A DNA stretch of 64,000 nucleotides, taken from Parabacteroides sp. (lineage in GTDB: Bacteria > Bacteroidota > Bacteroidia > Bacteroidales > Tannerellaceae). Location of the stretch: positions 1-64,000 of the forward strand of contig JAQVCX010000008.1 of assembly GCA_028689545.1 (NCBI GenBank), read 5' to 3'. Made by a program: the position numbers and the translations under genes. Position 1 is the stretch's first letter, and the number at the start of each line of letters is the position of its first letter. The notes below the pieces were generated by a model, which had not been told where the DNA came from, did no database searches, and saw only the letters and a list, made by a program, of their open reading frames with translations. Of this stretch, positions 8,438-17,469 are shown piece after piece.

Positions 8438-11400
8438 TTATTTATTATTCTCGATCCACTTGCGAGCGTTCACGAACGCCTCGATCCAGGGAGTGACCTC
8501 GTCGTTCTCCTTTCGGTCGGCGGGATAGTAACCGCATTGCCAAGGGAACATCGCACGTTCGGGGTGAGGCATCATGGCTAAGTGGCGGCCGTCCTTTGAG
8601 CAAACACCGGCAACGGACCAAGGAGAGCCGTTCGGGTTGGCGGGATAACCGTCGTAATTGTATTTAGCGATGATGTTGTATTCCTTCTCCTCGTACGGGA
8701 ACTCGAACTTACCTTCGCCATGAGCTACCCATACACCCAACTTCGTGCCGCTCAAGGAACCGAACATGACAGAGTTGTTCTTCGGGATCTCCAAGCTAAC
8801 GAAGTTAGACTCGAACTTATGGGAGTCATTGTGAAGCATCTTATGCTTCTTCTCGTGCTCCGGATAAACCAAGCCTAACTCGGCCATCAATTGGCAACCG
8901 TTACAGATACCCATACTCAACGTATCCTTACGTGCGTAATAGTTGTCGATCGCTTTCTTGGCCTTCTCGTTATACAAGAAACCGCCGGCCCAACCTTTGG
9001 CGGAACCTAATACATCGGAGTTGGAGAAACCACCGCAGAACACGATGAAGTTTACATCCTCCAAAGTCTCGCGTCCGCTAGCCAAGTCGGTCATATGAAC
9101 ATCCTTCACGTCGAAACCTGCCAGATACAAGGCGTAAGCGGTCTCACGCTCGCATTGCGTACCTTTCTCACGGATCACGGCGGCCTTGATGCCATTCGGC
9201 GTACGGCGTTCCGCTGAGAGTCCGTAAGAAGAAAGCTTTCCGGTAAAGTCCTTATGGAACTTGTACTGTACGGGCTGCATCTTATAGTTCTCGAAACGGT
9301 TTCCGGCACAAACGCTACCGCTCTGTCTTACGTCCAGCTTATAAGAAGACTCGTACCATACGTCGCGCATATAGTCGATGCCGAAGTGATATTGGATACC
9401 ATCTTTCGATACCAACACATGGCGCTCGTCGGTCGGTTTGGCGATGATAGCGAAACCTACGCCGGCCTCTTCCATCAACTTCTCGAATGCCTTCTTTTCC
9501 TTTACCTGAACCAAGATACCCGGGTTCTCGGCAAATAGGATCTTCACGATGTCGCTCTCGGAGATCTTATCCAAGTTGACATCCAATCCACCCTCTACGT
9601 TGGCGAAGCACATCTCTAACAAGGTGGTGATCATACCACCCGCCGAGATATCGTGTCCGGCAAGGATGAGTTTCTTTCCGATAGCGTCTTGTACGGCGTT
9701 GAAAGCGTCACGGAAGTATTCCGGATCTTTCACCGTCGGAACCTCGTTACCCAGCTTGTTCAACGCTTGAGCGAAAGCGGAACCACCCAGCTTTAAGGTA
9801 TCGAAAGAGAAGTCTATATAATAAATGTATGTATTCTTGTCTTGGGCCACTACCGGAGAGACGATTTTCTTGATATCGCTAACCTCGGCACCAGCGGAGA
9901 TAATCACTGTACCCGGGGCGATCACCTTATTGTCGCCGTATTTCTGCGTCATAGATAAGGAGTCCTTACCGGTCGGGATATTAACACCTAAGCTGCAAGC
10001 GAAATCGGAAGCTGCTTGTACGGCTGTGTACAGACGGGCATCCTCACCTTCGTTGCGGCACGGCCACATCCAGTTGGCGCTTAAGGATACGCTCTCCAAC
10101 TTATCGGTCAGCGGAGCGAATACGATATTGGTCAAAGACTCGGCGATTGCCATAACGGAACCGGCGGCCGGATCAACCATGGCTACCTGGGGAGCGTGAC
10201 CGATAGAAGTAGCGATACCTGCCTTCCCACGGTAATCCAACGCTACGGCACCTAAGTCGCTCAACGGTAATTGTAATTCACCTTGACATTGCTGGCGGGC
10301 GATCTTACCGCTTACGGAACGGTCTACCTTGTTTGTTAACCAATCCTTGCAGGCTACGGCCTCCAATTGAAGTACGTTCTCCAAATAATGGTGAAGTTCG
10401 GATTCTTTGTAAACAACCGGTTGATAAGATTCAGTGACCGTATGGTCTGTCATAACCGTTCTAGGCGGTTTACCGAACATATATTCCAACTTGATATCGA
10501 TAGGTTTCACGCCGTCCGCTTGTTCGAAGACAAACTTCATGTCGTTGGTCGTCTCGCCTACCACATACATCGGGGCACGCTCGCGATCCGCGATTCGTTT
10601 TATACGGGCTACATCCTCTTCTTTCATCAATAAGCCCATGCGCTCTTGGCTCTCGTTTCCTACGATCTCCTTGGCTGAAAGAGTCGGGTCGCCGATGGGC
10701 AATTTGCTCATATCGATGTGTCCGCCGGTAGCCTCCACCAACTCAGACAAGCAGTTGAGATGTCCACCCGCTCCATGGTCGTGAATAGAGACGATCGGGT
10801 TCTCATCAGATTCCGCGATCGCACGGATCACGTTAGCCGCACGTTTCTGCATTTCCGGGTTGGCACGCTGTACGGCGTTCAACTCGATACCGCTTGTGTA
10901 TTGTCCCGTGTTTACGGAAGATACGGCTCCACCACCCATACCGATACGGTAGTTATCACCACCGACTACGACCACTTTCTCGCCCGGTTCCGGATTACCC
11001 TTCAAGGCATCGCGCATATTTGCGAAACCTACACCGCCGGCAAGCATGATTACTTTGTCGTAAGCGTATTTCTTATCGTTCTCCGTGTGCTCGAATGTCA
11101 ATAAGGAACCACAGATAAGCGGTTGCCCGAATTTGTTACCGAAGTCGGAAGCTCCGTTGGAAGCCTTGATCAAGATCTGCTCCGGAGTCTGGTACAACCA
11201 AGGACGAGGATCGAGGACCTTCTCCCATTCGCGAGCCCCTTCCGTACGAGGGTAAGAAGTCATATAGACCGCGGTTCCGGCGATTGGCAAGGATGCCTTA
11301 CCACCGCCCAGGCGGTCACGGATCTCGCCACCTGTTCCGGTAGCGGCACCGTTGAACGGCTCAACGGTTGTCGGGAAGTTATGTGTCTCGGCTTTCAAGG

Positions 11401-12127
11401 AGATAACCGTCTTGATATCTTTTACGGCGAAGAAATCAGGTTTGTCACCGGATAGGGGAGCGAATTGCTCTACCGTCGGTCCTTCATTGAACGCCACGTT
11501 ATCTTTATAAGCGGAAACCAGTTTATTGGGGTTCTCGGCGGAAGTCTTCTTGATCAAGTTGAACAAAGAGCTTTCTTTCTCCTCGCCGTCGATGATGAAT
11601 ACGCCTCCGAATATTTTATGGCGGCAGTGTTCGGAGTTTACTTGAGAGAAACCGAACACCTCGCTATCCGTCAACTTACGTCCCAACTTCTGGCTTACCT
11701 CGTTTAAGTAAGCGATCTCCTCTTGGCTCAGGGCCAAGCCCTCTTGTTGGTTATACACTTCCAAATCCTCAATATAGACAATAGGATCCGGTTTTTTACT
11801 GATCGTGAAGATCTCCTGATTCAAGCCATTGTAGATACGTTGCAACATCGGATCGTGATCCGCGTCGCCGGAAGAGACCGGGAAATATTCCTCAATACGG
11901 GAAATACCGGTCAAGCCCATGTTCTGGGTGATTTCAACGGCGTTCGTACTCCACGGGGTAATCATTTCCCGGCGTGGCCCTACGTACCAGCCTTCCAATG
12001 TCTCTGATTGAACAGGAGTTGCCTCGCTAAACAACCAAACCAGTTTTTGAGTGTCTTCAGGAGAGAAAGCGTGCGCGGCCTCTACAGCCAGCACCGTCTT
12101 TGTTGAAGATTGAAAGAATAGAATCAT
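8438..12127 (-). CDS. purL: Phosphoribosylformylglycinamidine synthase (PurL, large single-chain type)
   Basis: The 1229-residue enzyme converts FGAR, glutamine and ATP to FGAM in step 4 of purine synthesis. The order is an N-terminal PurS-like domain, a linker (LSQEEIAYLNEVSQKLGRKL, about 130-150), two AIR-synthase-like halves with the signatures SEVFGFSQVNSEHCRHKIFG and KAETHNFPTTVEPFNGAATG, and a C-terminal class I glutamine amidotransferase. The amidotransferase nucleophile is in MGICNGCQ, and MMPHPERAMFPW supplies the catalytic His-Glu. Full length matches the gamma-proteobacterial type of about 1,300 residues, so separate purQ and purS genes are not needed. It appears monocistronic, with a -7 box about 58 bases upstream and a terminator directly after. 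Confidence 0.98.
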   Translation of the reverse strand: MILFFQSSTKTVLAVEAAHAFSPEDTQKLVWLFSEATPVQSETLEGWYVGPRREMITPWSTNAVEITQNMGLTGISRIEEYFPVSSGDADHDPMLQRIYNGLNQEIFTISKKPDPIVYIEDLEVYNQQEGLALSQEEIAYLNEVSQKLGRKLTDSEVFGFSQVNSEHCRHKIFGGVFIIDGEEKESSLFNLIKKTSAENPNKLVSAYKDNVAFNEGPTVEQFAPLSGDKPDFFAVKDIKTVISLKAETHNFPTTVEPFNGAATGTGGEIRDRLGGGKASLPIAGTAVYMTSYPRTEGAREWEKVLDPRPWLYQTPEQILIKASNGASDFGNKFGQPLICGSLLTFEHTENDKKYAYDKVIMLAGGVGFANMRDALKGNPEPGEKVVVVGGDNYRIGMGGGAVSSVNTGQYTSGIELNAVQRANPEMQKRAANVIRAIAESDENPIVSIHDHGAGGHLNCLSELVEATGGHIDMSKLPIGDPTLSAKEIVGNESQERMGLLMKEEDVARIKRIADRERAPMYVVGETTNDMKFVFEQADGVKPIDIKLEYMFGKPPRTVMTDHTVTESYQPVVYKESELHHYLENVLQLEAVACKDWLTNKVDRSVSGKIARQQCQGELQLPLSDLGAVALDYRGKAGIATSIGHAPQVAMVDPAAGSVMAIAESLTNIVFAPLTDKLESVSLSANWMWPCRNEGEDARLYTAVQAASDFACSLGVNIPTGKDSLSMTQKYGDNKVIAPGTVIISAGAEVSDIKKIVSPVVAQDKNTYIYYIDFSFDTLKLGGSAFAQALNKLGNEVPTVKDPEYFRDAFNAVQDAIGKKLILAGHDISAGGMITTLLEMCFANVEGGLDVNLDKISESDIVKILFAENPGILVQVKEKKAFEKLMEEAGVGFAIIAKPTDERHVLVSKDGIQYHFGIDYMRDVWYESSYKLDVRQSGSVCAGNRFENYKMQPVQYKFHKDFTGKLSSYGLSAERRTPNGIKAAVIREKGTQCERETAYALYLAGFDVKDVHMTDLASGRETLEDVNFIVFCGGFSNSDVLGSAKGWAGGFLYNEKAKKAIDNYYARKDTLSMGICNGCQLMAELGLVYPEHEKKHKMLHNDSHKFESNFVSLEIPKNNSVMFGSLSGTKLGVWVAHGEGKFEFPYEEKEYNIIAKYNYDGYPANPNGSPWSVAGVCSKDGRHLAMMPHPERAMFPWQCGYYPADRKENDEVTPWIEAFVNARKWIENNK

Positions 12128-12184
12128 ATCGTTGATTTATTAGTATTTATCACGAAATAACGAATAAGCCTCTTTAAGAGAGTA

Positions 12185-12192
12185 CAAAGATA
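12185..12192 (-). promoter_or_regulatory. Bacteroides-type -7 box before purL
   Basis: The minus strand reads TATCTTTG, an exact TAnnTTTG match, leaving a leader of about 50 bases before purL. No PurR-like operator or purine riboswitch could be recognised in the leader. Confidence 0.6.
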
Positions 12193-12217
12193 ACGATTTC
12201 CCGTGAATTATTATGTG

Positions 12218-14539
12218 CTAATTGATATCTATCTCATCCACGAACAAGAAAGCCGGGCTTCCCGCTCCGCCGTGCCATTGAGGTAATTTACTGCTATGGA
12301 TGATTACTTCCACGTAGCGGGCTTTTACCGGATCGAAAGCTATTTCTTGCGGGTAAATGCCATCTTTATCATTTGGGGCTAATTCCGGAATTGTCTTAGA
12401 GGCTATTTCCCTGAAGTCTTTTCCATCGTCGGACACCTTTACGGTTACGGCGGAGGCTCCCATGATCCAGTCTCCTTTCACCACGTTGGTGTTGAAAGAT
12501 ACCTTTTGGATCTCGGTAGGTTCCTTTAGGTCGATTGTAGCGTCGAGGTCTTTTCCTTGGAAACCTAGCCAGTGGCCTGTCTTATAGTTCTCGCCGCCAC
12601 GCAAGCCGTCTACCAAGACCTGTGCGCCCTTGAAGACGTATCCTTTGCTTGGCTCTTCTTTCAACGTGATAGGCTTCATGGTCGCCCGGTTGAAAAAGAT
12701 CTTCTCGGAGAAGATGCGGCTTTTCCCGGTCGGGCGGATCACCACGGCTTTAAAGTCGCAATTCTCCTTGATTTGCACGGGACTTTCGTATCTCGGGCTG
12801 GCGGTTGTTGGCTCGCTGCCGTCTGTCGTATAATAAATATCCCCTTCTCCCAGCCTTGTCAAGGCGATATCAAGTGTGCCGTTTTCCGTATTGGTTGTCA
12901 AGGAGGCGTTGATATCGAAGATGTGTTTCGCATAATTATAACCTAGGCGATCGTACAATTCAGTCATACGTGCTACCCGGGGTAAGAAAGTCTGGTAATC
13001 TTTCTTGGACGGGTCGCTCCATTGAATGTCAGCGACAGCGTCGATACGGGGAAGGATCATATATTCCACCTGCGAGAATGTCGGGATGTATTCCGTCCAT
13101 AAGTTTGCCTGAGCGCCGATCACGTACTTCTGATCCTCGGGAGCGATACCGGCCGTAGGCTCAAAAGAATATACCTTTTCCATCGGCAAGTAACCACCAA
13201 TGGCAAAAGGCTCCAGTTCGATGTCGGATGATTGGTAATAATCAAGGTACACGTACGTGTTAGGAGACATGACCACGTTATGTTTCTGCCGGGCCGCTTC
13301 TTGTCCTCCAGCCATACCTCGCCAGCTCATCACCGTGGCGTTCGGGGCTAACCCGCCTTCCAATATCTCGTCCCAACCGATGATATGTCGGCCTTTGCTT
13401 TCCACGAACTTCTCCATGCGGGAGATCACGTAGCTTTGCAAATATTCCTCGGCGGAATGTCGCTTGTCTCCCTTGATCCCTTCCGCCTTGATACGGGCTT
13501 GGCATTTCGGGCATTTCTCCCAACGTACCTTCGGGCACTCATCGCCGCCCACGTGGATATATTTGGAAGGGAACAGGTCGATAACCTCGCTCAATACGTC
13601 TTCTAGGAATTGCATGGATTTCTCGTTTCCGGCGCAGATCACGTCGTCGGCCACTCCCCATTGGCCCCATACCTCATACGGGCCACCCGTACAACCAAGC
13701 TCCGGGTAAGTAGCCAACGCCGCCAGTTGATGCCCCGGTATATCGATTTCCGGTATGATCGTGACATGACGTTGCGCGGCGTATTCGATCACGTCGCGTA
13801 TCTGGTCTTGCGTGTAGAAACCGCCATATTCCTTCCCGTCATACTTTCCGGAGTTACGGCCGATCACGGTCTCCTTGCGCTTGGAGCCAATCTGGGTCAG
13901 CTCCGGATATTTCTTGATCTCGATACGCCAACCTTGGTCGTCGGATAGATGCCAATGAAACGTATTCTGGTTGTGCAAGGCCAGGATGTCTATATAGGTC
14001 TTCACCGAGTCTACCGGGAAGAAGTGGCGGCTGACATCCAGCATCATGCCTCTATAAGCGAAACGGGGATAGTCCTGGATCGTAACCGCCGGTAGCTCTA
14101 CGTTCATCCCTTGGGCGGTAGCCGGGATTGATTTGCGTAGGGTCTGGATTCCGTAAAATACGCCGGCATCCGTGCTTCCCGCGATCCGTATTCCCTCCTT
14201 CGTGACCGTCAGTTGATACCCTTCCGTATTCTGGATGCTTTGGTCGATAACGAGGCTGATCCCCTTTCCTGATTGCCCGGTTGCTATCCCCAATTCATAT
14301 CCTGTGATTTCCTTGATATAAGAGGAGAGGAACTGGGCATTTTCCTTCATTTTCTCATTTCCCTCCGGGTAAACGATGTTAGTGGATGGAGTTAAGACAA
14401 AAGGGCTTTCGCTTGTCAATGTTACTTCTTGTGGCAAAGGAACGATTCCGTAATCTCCTTTTACGGCCTTACCACCGGAGCAAGCGATCATTCCCGCACA
14501 GAATGCCAGGGCGAGCGCTAGTTTGCTTAAGTTGTTCAT
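12218..14539 (-). CDS. Beta-N-acetylhexosaminidase, GH20, lipoprotein
   Basis: The 773-residue lipoprotein has a signal ending in the lipobox GMIAC (Cys20). The order is a GH20b N-terminal domain (about 30-155), then a GH20 TIM barrel (about 160-500) with YIHVGGDECPK, whose Asp333-Glu334 pair is the substrate-assisted catalytic pair. Next come a chitobiase C-terminal-like segment (YYTTDGSEPTTASPRY) and a discoidin-like C-terminus (KVSDDGKDFREI). It removes terminal GlcNAc or GalNAc from glycans, probably host mucin or N-glycans. SGGK after the lipid Cys is not the acidic surface-export signal, so a periplasmic-facing location is more likely. I chose the ATG at 14539, since the frame open to 14584 would add 15 residues before the signal peptide. 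Confidence 0.93.
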   Translation of the reverse strand: MNNLSKLALALAFCAGMIACSGGKAVKGDYGIVPLPQEVTLTSESPFVLTPSTNIVYPEGNEKMKENAQFLSSYIKEITGYELGIATGQSGKGISLVIDQSIQNTEGYQLTVTKEGIRIAGSTDAGVFYGIQTLRKSIPATAQGMNVELPAVTIQDYPRFAYRGMMLDVSRHFFPVDSVKTYIDILALHNQNTFHWHLSDDQGWRIEIKKYPELTQIGSKRKETVIGRNSGKYDGKEYGGFYTQDQIRDVIEYAAQRHVTIIPEIDIPGHQLAALATYPELGCTGGPYEVWGQWGVADDVICAGNEKSMQFLEDVLSEVIDLFPSKYIHVGGDECPKVRWEKCPKCQARIKAEGIKGDKRHSAEEYLQSYVISRMEKFVESKGRHIIGWDEILEGGLAPNATVMSWRGMAGGQEAARQKHNVVMSPNTYVYLDYYQSSDIELEPFAIGGYLPMEKVYSFEPTAGIAPEDQKYVIGAQANLWTEYIPTFSQVEYMILPRIDAVADIQWSDPSKKDYQTFLPRVARMTELYDRLGYNYAKHIFDINASLTTNTENGTLDIALTRLGEGDIYYTTDGSEPTTASPRYESPVQIKENCDFKAVVIRPTGKSRIFSEKIFFNRATMKPITLKEEPSKGYVFKGAQVLVDGLRGGENYKTGHWLGFQGKDLDATIDLKEPTEIQKVSFNTNVVKGDWIMGASAVTVKVSDDGKDFREIASKTIPELAPNDKDGIYPQEIAFDPVKARYVEVIIHSSKLPQWHGGAGSPAFLFVDEIDIN

Positions 14540-14588
14540 GTGTTTAGAATTTAGTAAGTAAAACAATAATTGATTCAGTATCACCGCC

Positions 14589-14596
14589 CAAAGATA
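14589..14596 (-). promoter_or_regulatory. Bacteroides-type -7 box before the GH20 gene
   Basis: The minus strand reads TATCTTTG, an exact -7 consensus, 50 bases before the ATG at 14539. It lies just upstream of the longer frame, so it is compatible with the chosen start. Confidence 0.55.
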
Positions 14597-14660
14597 AAGA
14601 GAATTAGTCGTTTTATCTAATTCTTTTACATTTTTGATACGGTGGCCTTATGGATTTAGC

Positions 14661-15485
14661 CTATATTTCCTTGTCTTTTTTGTAGTACCTATTTACTTTT
14701 TTTACCGTGGAGCAACGCGTGTAGGCATCGTGGCAATAAATGATAGCCTGTTCTTCCCTGACAGCCTCTTCCAGCATACGGATTTTCGCCTCGTAGGAGG
14801 TGAGTGGGCAGGTGTCGTAAGCCGAGATCCATTCAGGAGACACGCTGGCTACAAGTGGGATAACATCGCCGGCAAAGACAAAAGTCCGTTCCTCTGTATG
14901 GATATAGGGAGCGATCTGACCCGGAGTGTGCCCATCGTATAAGCGCAGCTCTATAGAGGGGCAAATCGATGTGTCGGTATCTAGCAGCCGCAATAAGCCC
15001 GCGTCCGCTACGGCTTGCATGTTCTCCTTGAAATAGGAATCTTTCTCCAAGGCGTTCGGGTGGAGGAAATTCTCCCATTGCTTGCGGCTCACCCAATGCG
15101 TGGCGTTAGGGAAAGAAAGGGATAAATCTCCGGTAGCGTCATCTCTTCGCGTGGTATAACCGCAATGATCGAAATGGAGGTGGGTGAGGACTACATCCGT
15201 GATTTCCTCCGGCTGTATTCCTCGGTTTCGTAATTCCGCGCCAAGGTCTGTCAAGTTGAAGAAGCGGTAATAGCTTAGTCGCTTTAGGTGTTTATCTCCC
15301 GCTCCGTTATCTATTAGGACGATACGTCCGTCGTCTGTCTTTATGACAAGGCTACGCATGGCAAGTACGCAACCATTGGTCTCATCGCTCGGATAGCGAC
15401 GGCTCCAGGCGGTTTTAGGAATGGCTCCGAACATGGCACCTCCATCGGCGTAGAAGTATCCGGTATCTATTATCTGTATAGTCAT
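14661..15485 (-). CDS. MBL-fold metallo-hydrolase
   Basis: The 274-residue cytoplasmic protein has the metallo-beta-lactamase motif THLHFDHCG (HxHxDH, about 100-108) and later metal-ligand motifs DGHTPGQ and FAGDVIP. It has LIDNGAGDKH before the first motif, as in AHL-lactonase-like and quorum-quenching relatives. No signal peptide is visible. The fold hydrolyses lactones, esters or thioesters; the exact substrate cannot be read from sequence. It is transcribed alone from a -7 box at 15510-15517 and points away from the 15639 repeat array. Confidence 0.88.
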   Translation of the reverse strand: MTIQIIDTGYFYADGGAMFGAIPKTAWSRRYPSDETNGCVLAMRSLVIKTDDGRIVLIDNGAGDKHLKRLSYYRFFNLTDLGAELRNRGIQPEEITDVVLTHLHFDHCGYTTRRDDATGDLSLSFPNATHWVSRKQWENFLHPNALEKDSYFKENMQAVADAGLLRLLDTDTSICPSIELRLYDGHTPGQIAPYIHTEERTFVFAGDVIPLVASVSPEWISAYDTCPLTSYEAKIRMLEEAVREEQAIIYCHDAYTRCSTVKKVNRYYKKDKEI

Positions 15486-15509
15486 AATCGCATGATTGAT
15501 ATTTCAGCT

Positions 15510-15517
15510 CAAAAGTA
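15510..15517 (-). promoter_or_regulatory. Bacteroides-type -7 box before the MBL-fold gene
   Basis: The minus strand reads TACTTTTG, 25 bases upstream of the ATG at 15485, so the leader is very short. Confidence 0.55.
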
Positions 15518-15573
15518 AAGAAAAAAGAGGAGGAAATGTTTAAGGTCATTCGTTTTTGAGTGATAAAAGGGAT

Positions 15574-15595
15574 AGATATAGATATAGATATAGAT
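15574..15595. repeat. Short AGATAT microsatellite
   Basis: AGATAT is repeated three times, followed by AGAT. It lies in the divergent intergenic region 43 bases before the palindromic array. It may vary by slippage. Confidence 0.75.
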
Positions 15596-15638
15596 GTCTT
15601 GCCTCATACTAATAGGCGCATTGCCGTTTATATATAGA

Positions 15639-15726
15639 GGTAAAAGCATTTACCACTACATGTAAAGGCCTTTACATGCAATGGTAAATGTGTTTACAAT
15701 ATCATGTAAAAGCTTTTACATAATAT
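15639..15726. repeat. Four tandem 22-bp palindromic units (array B)
   Basis: Units start at 15639, 15661, 15683 and 15705. The 16-bp cores are GGTAAAAGCATTTACC, TGTAAAGGCCTTTACA, GGTAAATGTGTTTACA and TGTAAAAGCTTTTACA. The second and fourth are perfect palindromes. The 6-bp spacers are ACTACA, TGCAAT, ATATCA and TAATAT. A degenerate further unit may follow at 15727. The array fills part of the 400-bp gap between the divergent MBL-fold and AAA-ATPase genes. The rest of that gap holds the microsatellite and promoters, with no other gene. Confidence 0.9.
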
Positions 15727-15822
15727 TGTAATTGGTTGGTAAATGTAATGTTCTGATAATTAGACTACATACTCTTGTTTATTCATGTTAGGTAAGTGCT
15801 GCTTGAAATCATACATACTTAT

Positions 15823-15854
15823 CTTGTTCCGGTAAAAAGGAATATCTATCTTTG
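15823..15854 (+). promoter_or_regulatory. Bacteroides-type promoter of the AAA-ATPase gene
   Basis: TATCTTTG at 15847-15854 matches the -7 consensus exactly. A TTG at 15824-15826 lies 20 bases upstream, close to the expected -33 position. The GTG start is at 15886. Confidence 0.65.
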
Positions 15855-15885
15855 TTCATCATTTTTTATCTAAACGATCATTGTT

Positions 15886-17454
15886 GTGAACCAGACAATT
15901 TATCCTATCGGCATACAGAACTTCGAGAAGATCCGTAAAGACGGTTATCTTTATATTGATAAGACGGCTTTGATCTATCAGTTGGCTAAGACCGGAAGTT
16001 ACTATCTCTTGAGTCGTCCGCGGCGTTTCGGCAAGAGTCTTTTGCTATCTACGCTGGAGGCCTATTTCCAAGGGAAGAGGGAGTTGTTCGAGGGTTTGGC
16101 TATGGAACGGTTGGAGAAAGACTGGGAGGTATATCCGGTCTTGCATCTGGATTTGAATACTCGTTATTATAAAGACACTGCCGCGCTGGTCAGTATCTTG
16201 AATGAATTTCTGGAGAAGTGGGAGGCTCTGTATGGAACGGCGAAACAGGGACGTGCCTTGGAGGAGCGTTTCAGCTATGTGATAGAGCAGGCTTACCGCC
16301 AGACCGGGCATCGTGTGGTGATATTGATCGACGAGTATGACAAGCCCTTGTTGCAGAATCTGCACGATGAGGATATGCAGAATCAGTTGCGGAACATGTT
16401 GAAACCTTTTTACGGCGTGTTGAAGACGATGGATAGAGCCATCCGTCTCGCCTTGCTGACGGGGGTGACGAAGTTTGGAAAGGTAAGCGTGTTTAGCGAT
16501 TTGAATAACCTCATGGACATATCGATGGACAATCGTTACGTGGAGCTATGTGGCATCACGGAGAAAGAGATACATACTTGTCTGGAAGATGAGGTGAGGG
16601 AACTGGCCGGGGCGCAAGATATGACCTACGAGGAGACCTGCCTGCGACTCAAGGAATGCTATGATGGCTACCATTTCGTGGAGAATTCCATCGGGCTGTA
16701 TAACCCCTTCAGCCTGCTGAATACTTTCGCTCGCCGGAAATTCGGCGACTATTGGTTCGAGACTGGTACGCCCTCTTACCTCGTGGAATTACTCAAGCAT
16801 ACCCATTACGACCTTTACGAGATGGCGAACACGGAAACCGATGCGGATGTGTTGAATAGTATAGACTCCGCTTCTAAAAATCCCGTCCCCGTGATCTACC
16901 AGAGTGGTTACTTGACGATCAAGGATTACGATCCTCGTTTTGGTATCTATAAACTAGGGTTTCCCAATTTGGAGGTAGAGGAAGGCTTCGTGAAATACCT
17001 CCTTCCTTTCTATTCAAGAGTAAGTGCCTCTAAGACACCTTTTGAGATCGGTCGTTTTGTTCAAGAGGTGGAAACCGGTGATTACGACGCGTTCTTCCGC
17101 CGTTTGCAAAGCCTCTTCGCTGATACACCCTATGAGGTGATAGCCGGTCAGAAGCCGGAGCGTGATACGGAGTTGCATTACCGAAACGTGCTCTTTATTA
17201 TATTTAAGCTGGTCGGGCTTTATACGCAGGTGGAATATCATACCTCACAAGGGCGTATTGATCTCGTTTTAAAGACCGATCGCTATATCTACGTGATGGA
17301 ATTCAAGCTGAACGGCACCGCCGAGGAGGCGTTGCGCCAGATCGAGGAGAGACAGTATGCGCTTCCCTTCGCGAGTGATCCGCGACAAGTTATCAAGATC
17401 GGCGTGAACTTCTCCTCAGTGACCCGTAACATCGAGCGATGGTTGGTGGAATAA
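15886..17454 (+). CDS. AAA-ATPase-like protein with PD-(D/E)XK nuclease-like domain
   Basis: The 522-residue cytoplasmic protein belongs to the AAA-ATPase_like plus PDDEXK_9 (formerly DUF1703) family, abundant and often multicopy in Bacteroidales. The N-terminus has IGIQNFEKIRKDGYLYIDKT and the P-loop SRPRRFGKS (about 44-52), with ILIDEYDKPL as Walker B. The C-terminus has GRIDLVLK and YVMEFKLNGT, supplying the D...ExK nuclease triad. The function is unproven; a restriction-like or defence role has been suggested for the fold. It starts with GTG, in a context supported by the promoter at 15823-15854. The next gene begins 15 bases after its stop but is unrelated. Confidence 0.88.
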   Translation: MNQTIYPIGIQNFEKIRKDGYLYIDKTALIYQLAKTGSYYLLSRPRRFGKSLLLSTLEAYFQGKRELFEGLAMERLEKDWEVYPVLHLDLNTRYYKDTAALVSILNEFLEKWEALYGTAKQGRALEERFSYVIEQAYRQTGHRVVILIDEYDKPLLQNLHDEDMQNQLRNMLKPFYGVLKTMDRAIRLALLTGVTKFGKVSVFSDLNNLMDISMDNRYVELCGITEKEIHTCLEDEVRELAGAQDMTYEETCLRLKECYDGYHFVENSIGLYNPFSLLNTFARRKFGDYWFETGTPSYLVELLKHTHYDLYEMANTETDADVLNSIDSASKNPVPVIYQSGYLTIKDYDPRFGIYKLGFPNLEVEEGFVKYLLPFYSRVSASKTPFEIGRFVQEVETGDYDAFFRRLQSLFADTPYEVIAGQKPERDTELHYRNVLFIIFKLVGLYTQVEYHTSQGRIDLVLKTDRYIYVMEFKLNGTAEEALRQIEERQYALPFASDPRQVIKIGVNFSSVTRNIERWLVE

Positions 17455-17469
17455 TAATCTATTAAGTAT

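Noticed and set aside
8416..8438. Terminator hairpin assigned to the beta-barrel gene upstream region
   Set aside because: Orientation and the T tract show it terminates purL on the minus strand, so it is not part of the 7704 gene promoter.
15486..15885. tRNA or small RNA gene in the 400-bp gap
   Set aside because: No cloverleaf or CCA end is visible; the palindromes are explained by the repeat array.
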